A program made the translations under genes and the position numbers. The notes beneath the pieces are model-generated. The model was not told the DNA's origin and ran no database searches. It saw only the letters and a list, made by a program, of their open reading frames with translations. A DNA stretch of 64,000 nt from Enoplosus armatus (taxonomy: Eukaryota > Chordata > Actinopteri > Centrarchiformes > Enoplosidae), in contig NC_092183.1 of assembly GCF_043641665.1 (NCBI RefSeq), positions 7,976,501-8,040,500 of the forward strand, given 5' to 3'. Below, in pieces: positions 17,740-28,547 of this stretch (position 1 is its first letter; each line of letters opens with the position of its first letter).

Positions 17740-18010
17740 TCAGTACTTCCACCGAGTCCTCCAATTGGAACTATGAATACAGCGATTGTTTCCACCGGAG
17801 CTAATATCTCCTTGTACCGTTGTAGGATCGTGACGTGGTGATTGGTCACTTGACTCCTTACTGAAAACTATTTAGTTAGCGTTAACTACATTGTGATTAG
17901 GTCGCTGGACGTCTGCTAAACATATTTACGCGTTTTAGTTTATGTGGAATAACAAGTTTATTCGGTTGTTTTGACGGGAATCAAACAGTTTGCTGCTGAT
18001 TTGCCTGGTA
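17740..18010 (+). promoter_or_regulatory. ykt6: ykt6 promoter and possible non-coding first exon
   Basis: TGACGTGG at 17831-17838, matching the UPRE/ATF6-XBP1 core, is followed two bases later by a reverse CCAAT box (gattgg 17840-17845). Another ccaattgg occurs at about 17761. At 18007 TTTGCCTG|gtaagtta is a strong donor that could splice to an acceptor such as gactgactag just upstream of the start codon. The transcription start is not directly visible. Confidence 0.4.
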
Positions 18011-18453
18011 AGTTAGCTGAGGCCTCACGAAGACCTGATAGCATCTGTAGCTAGCAGTATGCTTGACTTGATTTCAGAAATGTACAAGTTTTCGACCGCA
18101 ATTACATGACAACCAGCCTGTGGTAAATTTGTATTTCTGACTTTCTGTAAACCAATTTGTCTTCTCCTGGAGAAAAATATTTACTGAGCGGAGCCTGGCT
18201 ATCAATACTCGGTTAGCTTGGTAGCTAATAATAAGGCGGCTACTTTCACTTGTAAGCTAGCACTTGTCAGCTGTACTTGGCTCAAGTTTCTTTAGCTGCG
18301 TTATTGTTAGCAAGGAAGCTAGCTAGCTGGCTGAGCTGGAGAAGGCATAATGCTCTCATGTGATTCTGCTGGTGTCATCTTCCTAATTAGATCATCAGGG
18401 CTGTGTGATCGTATCTGCTGTGACTGACTGACTAGAACTGACCCGGCGGCAGT

Positions 18454-20595
18454 ATGAAGCTCTACAGCCTCAGCATCCACCACAAAGGAGCAACCAAAGC
18501 CAACCTCCTCAAATCGGCCTATGACCTCTCCTCCTTCAGCTTCTTTCAGCGCTCCAGGTGAGTCTGACTGAATATAGTCGCACATATCCCGACCTATTTC
18601 TCTCACACTTTGACACCAACATCTGACTGATTAAACCTTCTATATGTGTATTTTACTTTTTTGTCCTCATTTTCTGTGTGTCGTTTGCAGAGAGTATGCA
18701 AATAGTAACATGGTTCTCTGTCTTAAGTCAGTTGGTTTGGTTAAGCAGCAAATCTGATAATTGATTGCAAGTCACAATACAGTCTTTATAATAAATGTAG
18801 TTGCCTGACCACACTGGGATACTTTTCCACCAGTGACATTATTGTTTTGGTTTATTTAGTGTTCAGGAGTTCATGACCTTCACCAGTGCCTTGATTGTTG
18901 AACGGACATCACAAGGAAGCCGTGCCTCTGTCAAAGAACAAGGTAATAATAAGCAGGTTCAGCCCAGGGTGAAAATGTCAAGTCTGCTAACTTAATTTCA
19001 GTTTAACAGAATTTTGAAAAAAAAGTTAAGATGATGTCTATTTGAGATGCAGTGATTTTAATTCTGCCTGAAAACATTTCACTTTTTTTTTGGTATTTGG
19101 TCTAATTTATTATAATTTCAGTGTCACTCTACTCTTATCTAGTTCTCAATAGGTTTTGTGCCACCCAGAATACATAACCGTATTGACTTTGTGTTATGTG
19201 TGAAGCAGAAGCAAGCAGTTAATATTTACATCTTGTATTTTAATACAAGGGCCATCCTGGCTGAGTGGTTAAGATGTACACCATATAACAAGCTACATCC
19301 CTGCTTCAATTCTGACCAGGGACCTTTGTTCCATGACATACCCCTCACCCTCTCCGTGTGTCCTCTGTATCATAACAGGCAATTATACAAAAAGACATAG
19401 TCGGTGGAAATGCCATTTTTATCACACGTCTGTTTTGATCATACCATTCACGGTTTCCCTTTCTTTCAGAGTACCTGTGCCATGTGTATGTAAGAAATGA
19501 CAACCTGAGTGCTGTGGCCATCGCAGATACTGAATACCCACAGAGAGTCTGTTTTACATTGCTAGACAAGGTAAGCACAGAAACGGTTAAATAAAGACAC
19601 ATAATTGTTGCACTTTGCTGCCAACTTCGATATTACGATTACTGTCTGGATATTGAGATTGCTGTCTGTTTTTTTTCTTGTTGTTGTTTTTTTAGGTATT
19701 AGAGGACTTCTCCAGGCAAGTGGACAGTATAGACTGGCCCTCTGGTAATCCTGAAACCATAAACTACAAAGCCTTGGATATTCACCTTGCTAAATACCAG
19801 GTCAGTTTGTAATCTGTTTATCATAAAATATGTCAAAAGAAACTCTGATAGCCCCTTGAGTATGACTAGATTATGATTGTGCACTGACTTGCCAGATTCT
19901 CAAAATTTCTTATGTCATTTGATAATGTTTACTAAATAGTTTTGAAATGTGCTCTGGAGTAAACAGAATGATACATTCATGAATCTGATTGTGGTCAATC
20001 AAAAAGCTTGTTTACAAAATGCAATAGCACTGTGCCTGACAGCTTTTTATTTGTTTTGTTTTTTCCACAGAACCCCAGGGAAGCAGATGCAATGACCAAA
20101 GTGCAGGCAGAGCTGGATGAGACAAAGATCATTTTGGTAAAATACCTCCCTCAGACCCAATATTTAAATCAAGATGATTCTTGAAGGTCAACTTTCTTCT
20201 GAGCCCCATAACTTCCACAATAAACCATAGTGGGGAGAAATACTCTGCAGACCAGAGTCTATTAGTGCATCAGTTTTATTGACTGAATTGTGCAGAGCCC
20301 TTGTCAAGTCAACATCTTAACACCATACACTATTTCATAGACAAATATTTTGTTTCTGTAGCACAACACCATGGAAAGTCTGTTGGAGAGAGGAGAGAAA
20401 CTGGATGATCTTGTGGCAAAGTCAGAGCACCTGGGAAACCAGTCCAAAGCCTTCTACAAGACCGTAAGTACTGACAACTCGCCTTATTAATTATGAATTA
20501 GTCGAGTGGCCATTCACTGTTTACATGCCTGACTGTGTGTGTTCATGTCAACCCTGCAGGCACGGAAACAGAACTCATGCTGTGAAATCATGTGA
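18454..20595 (+). CDS. ykt6: Synaptobrevin homologue YKT6 (R-SNARE)
   Basis: Seven exons: 18454-18557, 18860-18942, 19470-19570, 19696-19800, 20071-20136, 20362-20463, 20560-20595. They give exactly 198 residues, the universal YKT6 length. YKT6 is a prenylated R-SNARE acting in ER-Golgi, intra-Golgi, endosomal and autophagosome fusion. The longin domain spans about residues 1-130 (starts MKLYSLSIHHKGATKANLL). The SNARE motif follows, with the zero-layer Arg in MESLLERGEKLDDLVAKSEH. There is no transmembrane segment. The C-terminus KQNSCCEIM has the palmitoylated and farnesylated cysteine pair in a CaaX box (CEIM; human is CAIM as I recall). Intron 2 carries a SINE. The orientation opposite to gck is conserved in human. 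Confidence 0.98.
19249..19365 (+). mobile_element. tRNA-derived SINE fragment in ykt6 intron 2
   Basis: GGCTGAGTGGTTAAG resembles a tRNA A box, and about 40 bp on, gcttcaattctgaccaggga resembles a B box followed by the dispersed fish SINE body (cctttgttccatgacatacc). No functional tRNA fold is claimed. Confidence 0.65.
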
Positions 20596-22480
20596 TGTCG
20601 CTGCCTCGTCCTTGTGGACATGCCTTTCTCTGCCTTTTTGCTTTTCCTACAACTCCCATCATGCACCAGCCACCTGCTCTCAACACAAAGGACAGAACAG
20701 ACGCTGTCTAATCCGGGATAGGGCGCCAGGATAAGAGCAAGAAAGGGTGGAAGGTGGTGGCCAGTCGAAGCGTGACCTATCCAGATTGTGACTGATGGGG
20801 GCTGAAGGAGTGATGGGGTTTAGTCAGGGGAAGAATTAACATTTGAATTATTTTTAACCTTTTCAAAGGATAAACATCTGTGTGGTGTTTTCAATACCAG
20901 CTGAGGACATGATAGTGTGACGTTGTGTACCGGTGATGTATTGTTGAAACGTCTTCAAACCATTTAATGTTATTCAGATTCAATCAAATCTTGTTAGTTT
21001 TATTTCAACTCTTAAAACTTTTTGAAAGAGTATTAACCACGGTTATGCTTCTGCTCAAAGGCAACTCTGACAATCTCACAGTCTTATCCTTTGAATTCAC
21101 AAAATGTGTCACAGTTCCAGTTCAGTTCTGTTCAGTACTGTTTTTCTTGCAGGCAGAACCTTAATTGCCCACTAGGTGGCCCTGTTTATTTACGTTATTG
21201 TTCCAATGATCCTCATCGTTGAGGTTAATCTTAAAAACTAAAGTGAGCCAAGACAGCAAGTGGCTGTTGGATGTGTGATATCAAAATCTCACAGTATTTT
21301 ACAATGATTTTGAAACATCTTTGCTTGACTGGATTAAGTTACATGTCTTCATTGCTTTTCTCTGTCTCATAGTGTTAAATGAAATCTTAAACATTCCCAC
21401 TTTGGTTGAGTGTGTTATTGAGTGATGATGCATCTTAAAGCTGATGAGTAGTGAGAGAATGGATGTAAAATGTAGAAAGATGTTTCTTCATAGACGCAGC
21501 CTTATTGCAGTGTGTTCTGTATTAACACGATGTTGTCTCATGAGAGGGATTTTTTTTTTACTTTGTACTGTAGCTGCTTTTCACTCTGATAGCCAACCCA
21601 CATGACACAAAAGCAGGTTTTTAGAATTCAAAAGCCCTCTGCAGTCCAGGGCTCATCTGTACCTCTCACACTTGGGTTCTCTGACATTTTACCATCATTT
21701 ATTGTGACTGAGGGGATTCTTGCAAAACCTCAGGTCTCTGGCCTCTTATTGTATGTTAGTCAAGTTTCTTCTAAAATGGGTATAACTTGAAACGAGAACA
21801 GACACGTTGAGTGATATTATAAATTGAGTGATTTCACACCCCAGACTTATTTTAAGACACTCCACTGCTGGCATTTTTTTTTTACTGTCAGCACTGTTTG
21901 CTTGGTATTTAGGTCTGACTGGGTTGAAATGTCTTTCTTCAGGAACTGCTGATCAGTTAAAGATATAGAGATGCCTTTGGTTGTGCATTTTAGATGTTTC
22001 TCTGCTGACTTTCTGCTGTGTGCGTGTATAATTTGCTGATATACAACATCTGCAGGCTGCATTGATGTTGAGTGCCTGTGTGTGAGGACTGCTGTGCGTT
22101 TGTATGTGTGTGATCTGAATTGCTCTTTCTGCTTTTACAGTGTAAACTTTTGTGCAATATCTCTGCAGACTGTTCGGTGTGCGTCTCTCTTTAAAGTAGA
22201 GAGAATAAATGGAAATATTTCTCATAAAGAACTCTAAATTGACCTTTGTATATGCTATTCTTATGACCAACTCCCATGTGAAGTGTTTCTCAGATGTTTG
22301 TTTAATTTCTTCTTTTCAAAATGTCCAAATTTGAATTTGAAAATCTGTCAAATCTGTGGAGTTATGCTGTAGCTATTTGCAGGTCATGTCTTACTGACCA
22401 GTGTGTTCAACAGTCTGCATTCAACATTTTGATCCAGATGTGGTCAGCAAATTTAAAAGAAAGACTTCAAATAATAAACT
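20596..22480 (+). other. ykt6: Probable ykt6 3' UTR
   Basis: No coding potential after the stop. Candidate AATAAA signals lie at 22204-22209 and 22473-22478, so the 3' UTR may be nearly 2 kb. It contains CCTACAACTCCCATCATGCA at 20646-20665, similar to a ZNF143-type motif. Confidence 0.5.
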
Positions 22481-23039
22481 GTTCTTTCCTCTCTGTATTA
22501 ACTTTTTGTTTTTGGAACACTGATTGCTTACAGAACATGTAATCTTGCTTAGATAAACACAAAAAAACGGCTTCTGTTGTACTGGTGGTATTTTCAGACA
22601 TCCAAGTGGAAACTATTTTTCCAAGGTGGCAGTGAGGTGTTGCAGGAAATCCTGTCAAACTATGTAAAGGTAAAGTTGTTGTCTGAAAGTCAACAGTGCT
22701 ATCTTTAAAATCCTTTAATCAGCAAACTGGGAGCTGTGAGGCCTCTCGTCTCTGCCCTCCCGCAGGAAGTTCAGCTGAGAAGCTGATGCTCCCTTCAGGT
22801 GTTGAGTTATAGAACTTTAAGTTATCACAAACGAGGTGGTGAGCAAAGAGGTATTTTCAACAAATGTTATCCCAAGTGTAAACGTATTGAATGTAATGTC
22901 AAAAACCAATGCCTGAAAGCTTGATGTTAAATTTAGACAACTTGAATCATCATTTTACCACCCTGCCTCCAATCGAAATACGAAATCTAGGATACAACAC
23001 GGACCGGGGTTCTTGTCAATACGAATATGTAAAGTACGA

Positions 23040-23149
23040 GTTCAAAAGACGCATTTGAATGCAGCACGAGAGGCGCGTCTCAGCGCACAGCTGAGGTGAG
23101 AAGAGAACAACGTGAGCTGATGAAGTCTGATCGCACACCCGCAAAAAAT
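23040..23149 (+). promoter_or_regulatory. Putative promoter/5' UTR of the small membrane-protein gene
   Basis: A locally GC- and CpG-rich stretch (gagaggcgcgtctcagcgca) immediately precedes the proposed first exon in otherwise AT-rich sequence. No TATA box is evident. An earlier ATG (23119) opens a different frame whose join to exon 2 is out of phase. Confidence 0.35.
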
Positions 23150-26100
23150 GTGGACGGAGGTGAAAAACAAGAACAAGACTGTCATCAACAACGCAAACAG
23201 CTCGAAGGTAAGAAGCTTGAAGGGAAACCCGACGTTTTTTTTTTACTTTCTGACTTGCAGAAAAACAAGCCTGTTGATCCAGGAGCGAGCCCCTCTTACT
23301 TTAGATGGTTAAAGCCTGACACAAACCGATATACTTGTTTACAATCCTTCAATGAGTGGAGTTTTCACCTGGACTGGAAGCTGTTTTATCACCCTGCTAC
23401 AGAATCAAGTGTGTTTCTTGACGCAAATGTTTCGGGAATATGTGGGTTACTTTTATTTCCTTATCTTGCATACATTTCTTATCTTTGCCTGAAGCGCTCT
23501 GATTTTCCACATTACTGGACTTCCTGCAGAAACATTCCCACTTCTGCTGTAAGATGCACGACTTGCTGATGATCTAGTCTGCACCTCGATTTCCTTCCGT
23601 CTGTCTTTGCTTCTCTTTCTTTCCCTCTGAGTCTCAAACAGTTGTGATCGTGTGAAGTGGCTGATGTTTAACCTGCAGTGGCAGTGTGTCCTGTCCTGTC
23701 GGTGCTCTACATTGTTTGTTCAAACACGAATGTTTTGCTGCATTTTCAGATGGTTGACCCAGATCTTCGTACACGGCAGCTTTTACACTCAGTTCAACTG
23801 ATAAATGGTGAGCTTTATCTCTTCTATCTTCTTCTTGAGTTACAGTCGTAAGCTGACCAAACAGTTAATGTGGGTTATCATTCATCATAGTATATTGTCA
23901 TTTTTAGTTGTAAGTTGGTGTCTTGTGCTTTTTTATTCTTGTAAAAAAGCTGAACCACACATATGTCCACTACCACAGAGCTATGTATAATCCAAACATG
24001 TATAAAATCATTTCAACAGCATCAAAAGGGCCTTCACTCTGAATACCTAAATCAGACCACAGTGCCAAAAAAACAGGGGAATCCACTTCAGGTAAATTCC
24101 ATTTAGTGGTGTGTCAGCTTTAGATGACCGGCAATCATTACTACTTTTAGCTCAGAGCAACGCAAGCCAAATAACAAAGTTAATAACAAGTGCCAAAGAA
24201 GCTGAGTTGCCCACGCCCATCAAATGAAGGTGCAGATGAAAATGCAAATGATTCAATGCAGTCAAGAGAAAATCATGGAAACATACTATATGAAACACTG
24301 TAGCTGCTGGCCAATGCTCACAGACAAAACTACTATCTGTAACTGAGGAAATTGGTGCCAAATTAATGTTTTTTTAAATACACAGATAATAAAACCCACT
24401 AAATTAGTTTACTGGAGGAGGAAGTTAGAGATCAGAAGTCAGGAGATTTAGCTCATTGATTTTTGCTGCAATTGTCGTCAGTTAGAAATCTTTGGAGGAT
24501 CATAACAAACATGGCGGCATGACATAAAGAAGTGGCCGTAGTGCACTGCTGCTCTGCACAGGACACTAATATTCAAAATTCAAATCCACATATTTCAGGA
24601 TTTCAGGATAGTTCATATGCAATAAGGTGTTTTGATTACCATGTCCACCCACCTGCATGTAAATAATGAGCCATTAAAATGCTAAAGAATTACCTACAAG
24701 ACACACATGGATGGACACACACAGTCTTTTATATTGTTGCATATTGTTGTTTTTTTGCCCTCATGAAGGTTCAACTGCAGCTGCCACTCATCCTTCTGGG
24801 ACAGAGGACTCTTTAACCAGGAGCAGTGGAATCATCCCTGGTAAGCCCCACTTTGACCAAAATCTGATGTCTTTACAGACCCCGTGAGACCCGTTTCAGA
24901 GAAAAACACCTGATTTGTAAGATGTACCACCCTGAGTCAACAGCTAAGAAAGAAAGCCTATTTCAGTCAGAGAGTCGAGAGCCACAAATAAAGAGGAATC
25001 AAGTTACACCACCAACCGCCAAGCAAGCTTTAAAAAATTCAGAAACATTTTATTTGGCAGTTCTTTTTGGAGCCTGACTGCAAAACAATGGACGTCTTGT
25101 GATTTTCATCAAATTGCTTGGGGTTGTTTTCATTAGCTTTTCGTATATGCAGTGTTACGGTGAGATCCCAGATCTGCTCCCTGCGTATCATCTGAACCTT
25201 GTACTAGAGAACTTTCACCCTTTGGTGACCCTGGGTCCCTCCTGTTTCCCTGCCTCTGTTTGCTTGGGGAGGTGGCCAAAGCATTTCTGGGAGTTGAACC
25301 TGAAAGTGGTGCCTCGATGCAACCCAGACTAGACATTTGGAAAGGGCAGTGAAATTCCTCAGGTGTCAGAAGTGGTCAGTAATATATAATATAATAATAT
25401 TATGAATGCGGGATAGAAGTCTGCAGAGCTCTGAAAGATGACATTTACAAATGCAGCCTCTGACAGGTCGGCAGAAATTCCCAAAGCGCTGAAAATATAC
25501 AGTTTTTTCTTGCAGAGTAGGGAATTATTATTTTCACTAATAGTGCAGTGAAGGAAAGCAAAATGAGCAGCACGCATATGCACATGAGCATACACAGTCA
25601 TAAAACATAGTGTTTGTTTTCTGAGGAGGAACTGGTTCATTCAGCTCAACACAATAAAAAGCAGGTAAACAAATTATCTCTACAGTACTCAACACACAGT
25701 ACTACACTGCACTTGGTGTATGCACGTGTCCTCATGTATTTGCATATGTGTAGTTGTGTTTTAACACGTGCAAATAAACATGCGTGTATGCTTTTAGGTG
25801 CAATTGCAGCCACAGTGTTCATTGCCTTCTTACTCGCTCTCTACGCTGTCCTCTGGAAGTGCATGGTGTCACCACCACAACGGTAAAGAACAGACACAAG
25901 CCCTAACTTGATTTTGCTGGAGCTTCAATTTGATTTTGTTGACACAGCAATCTTGCAAAGTGCCATTTGTTCAGCTGCCTTTCAGTGTCACATGTCTGAA
26001 CTTTGTATCCCGGCTCACACGATCTGCACTTTTTCCACTTCATATTAAATCGTGTTAACTGTTTTATTGCAGTTGTCACGTAAACACACTCATTCATGTT

Positions 26101-26159
26101 TCCCTTTCAGAAAGCACAGCAAGGTGCGAGTAAGAGTGCAACAGAGGACTTCTGTGTGA
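23150..26159 (+). CDS. Unrecognised small single-pass membrane protein with C-terminal PDZ-type motif
   Basis: Five exons with GT-AG junctions and consistent phases: 23150-23209, 23750-23807, 24781-24840, 25798-25882, 26111-26159 (stop TGA 26157), giving 103 residues. There is no cleavable signal peptide. The N-terminal half is hydrophilic with two N-glycosylation sequons (NKT at 9-11, NSS at 17-19). A single membrane segment (AIAATVFIAFLLALYAVLW, about 61-79) follows a Ser/Gly-Ile-Ile-Pro-Gly hinge. A short basic tail (PPQRKHSKVRVRVQQRTSV) ends T-S-V, a class I PDZ-ligand form. The likely topology is type III, N-terminus outside. The layout recalls small adhesion or adaptor membrane proteins, but I could not name a homologue. 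An AATAAA at 26819-26824 fits the 3' end. The membrane exon and last exon are the best supported; the first exon is the weakest. Confidence 0.6.
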
Positions 26160-28547
26160 AGACCGGCGTCTGTTCAGCAGGTCATTTTGGATCTTAATGG
26201 TGCGGACTAAAATCTGAGAACAGCGTTTGCTCCCAGTCAGAGAAAAGCACCAGATTGACAATATGCCACTGAAGACGCTCCTCCTGATAGATCCAAAGGT
26301 CAAACCACAAAAATCTGACTCAACTGAGTGGATGTGTCTCCTGTTTCCCTCAGCTTCACTGTCTGCTGGTGCCTCCTGTTGACTCACAACTCCATGTTGA
26401 TGTGAAACACTTTTTTTGGCCGGTCCGATTGTGCTGCTTTTTTTCAGTTTTGTTCTGTGAACTCTGCACTACTAAGGGACGAGGTGGCTCAGTGACCAAT
26501 AAGCTGTGTGTATTTGTATCTGAGAGAGAGAGATTTTGGTATATTTAGTATATGTAGATTTTTGCTTGCATGTTTTGTACCTTCACCAAATGGACTGTTG
26601 CATTTAAAACACAGTATTTCTTTATAATATTTTAGTGCAATAGCATCAGTAGGTTCCATTTATATCCATTTTAATCTGTCCTCATTTCTTAAAGATTCTT
26701 TGGGAAAACTCTTAAAGCTGCTTTTTATATTTGTCCTCTGCTGTCTTCTTTGAAATCCACATGGTTTATTCACTTTACTCAGGATGTTGTAACTACTGTA
26801 TGACCGTTGACTCTCTATAATAAACTGTGACTCCTTAGTTTCATGATGTATTATAACTCAATAACAGAAATGAAACTTTCATGAAACTGAGCAGGTACCA
26901 GATTAAATGTCAGTATGAGTACACAGGGAAACTTTTTTTCTCTCTGATTTGTCATCTGTTTTCTTGTATGAGTGTGTGTGATGGGCGTCAATAATATCAG
27001 GTCAGATTGAGTTCTCGAGCTGCTGAATCCCAGAAACTACACGGTCCATGAGAAGAAAAGACGGGCCTTTTCGGGTAGTTGGGCAGAAGTTCTGTGGAAT
27101 TCATGAGAGCAGAGATACTGTATCTGTTGACTGATCCAACTGAGATATTAATCATTTGAACTGGGCAATCCAGTCATACTTTTGACTTTGATAAAACTAA
27201 GTGTGCATCAACATTTAGTCAGATAGTTTTGATAACACTGAAAAGGTAGCTGCAAAGGGCCATATATGATACCATATATGGAGTAGGAATTCTGATTTAA
27301 TCATTGAAGATGTGCTGTAAGTACAGCCTATACTTTATATTATTTACTTTTTATACTTAAATGAGACACAATTCACAAAATATCTACCAGCTCTGGGATT
27401 ACAGGATATATCATTTGAATAATCATTCATAGATGATGTTCTAAATCTTAAGTTTTATGACAATTGAGTAAAAACATGGGACATTTATGTAGTTTAATAA
27501 AGCATTGCTTATATGTGCTGTAAGCTCGTGTTGGTCATGAAATAATATAATAATAAAATACTTATACTTATAAATGTGTTATTCTTGGCGCTAAGACACA
27601 GTAACACACAGTAACATAACAGATTTCCTGCTATAAACCGGTTCTGTGTGTTTCTTGATGAAGCTGCACTTATAAGAACAATTATACCTCAGTTCCTCAG
27701 ATGCCTTTGAAATGAATCATAACTGTAGGACAAAATTTCAGTAGAGATTTCTGCTATCGCTGAGTGACCTATTCCAACAAGTAGAGGGAAGTCAAGTGTA
27801 AGACACCTGCATGTTTTGAAATTTGAGTCGGATGCTAAAGTTCAAGCAGACTTCTTAACCATTAGTCAATGATAGGGGACCTGCAGAGAACTGACTTCTA
27901 GAAATACTGACCATATTACATCAATATGGTGGATTGTTTTAAATCATAATGTAACTCGTACATACTACCTGATAATTCAATACACTTTTTGATTTTCAGA
28001 AATATGTTTTTTTATGATAGCAAGTGATATAAAAGCAAAAGAAAAAGGTGCACATGTGCGGCTGCCTTATCGGTGCTACCAGTTGCATCCTGTAGATAAC
28101 ATCTCCAGTTGCTCCACAGTTTACATCTTTAGAGTTAGTTCCTCTTGTGTTACTGCCTAACCTCTCACTTATAAAAGCACCAGATTCTTTCTAGCCCTGT
28201 ATTGCTGCGGAGAAAATCCAGAGTAGTTTAAAAAATCCGAGATTACCTGCTGTGTCTTTTCTGCTCTACATTCAGTATGTTACATCTGCAAGCTACTTTT
28301 TTCCAATCACATATGCATATAGTATGTTAAAATGTGGCATTGATATAAAACCTTAACTTATTTATATTAGAAAGCTGCAGATTCACATTATGTCTAATGA
28401 CCAAAGCATCTATTTACAGTATTTACTACTGTAAATATTAATATAATATTAATAACGTATAATTTCCTCAATAAAGTATTTATGATTCTGATTCTGATTC
28501 TGAAATGGAGACATCAACATATGCCGGAAGTTTTGGGCTTGGTCTAC
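26160..28547. other. 3' UTR of the membrane-protein gene and intergenic region
   Basis: The 3' UTR probably ends after AATAAA at 26819-26824. The remainder is AT-rich. At 28467-28502 AATAAAGTATTT followed by three gattct units resembles the 3' tail of a fish retroposon; no reverse-transcriptase frame is present. Confidence 0.5.

Larger units (their letters stand above)
14312..17740. other. gck-ykt6 divergent intergenic region
   Basis: Contains the gck upstream region, a CA repeat (14524-14543), a perfect 9-bp inverted repeat around AAA (14604-14624) and a GATA microsatellite (15893-15939). Small unrecognised frames near 16055-16387 have no family signature. Otherwise nothing is visible. An alternative gck first exon would be expected here if one exists. 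Confidence 0.5.

Noticed and set aside
19249..19365. tRNA gene in ykt6 intron 2
   Set aside because: A- and B-box-like segments belong to a SINE; a complete cloverleaf with a paired acceptor stem is not visible.
23096..23569. 157-codon plus-strand open frame starting at the membrane-protein gene
   Set aside because: It reads through the proposed donor at 23209 and joins exon 2 out of phase; no domain or conserved motif.
28165..28185. TATAAAAG at 28170 as a gene promoter
   Set aside because: No downstream coding exon or splice signal before the retroposon-like tail; isolated TATA-like strings are expected in AT-rich DNA.
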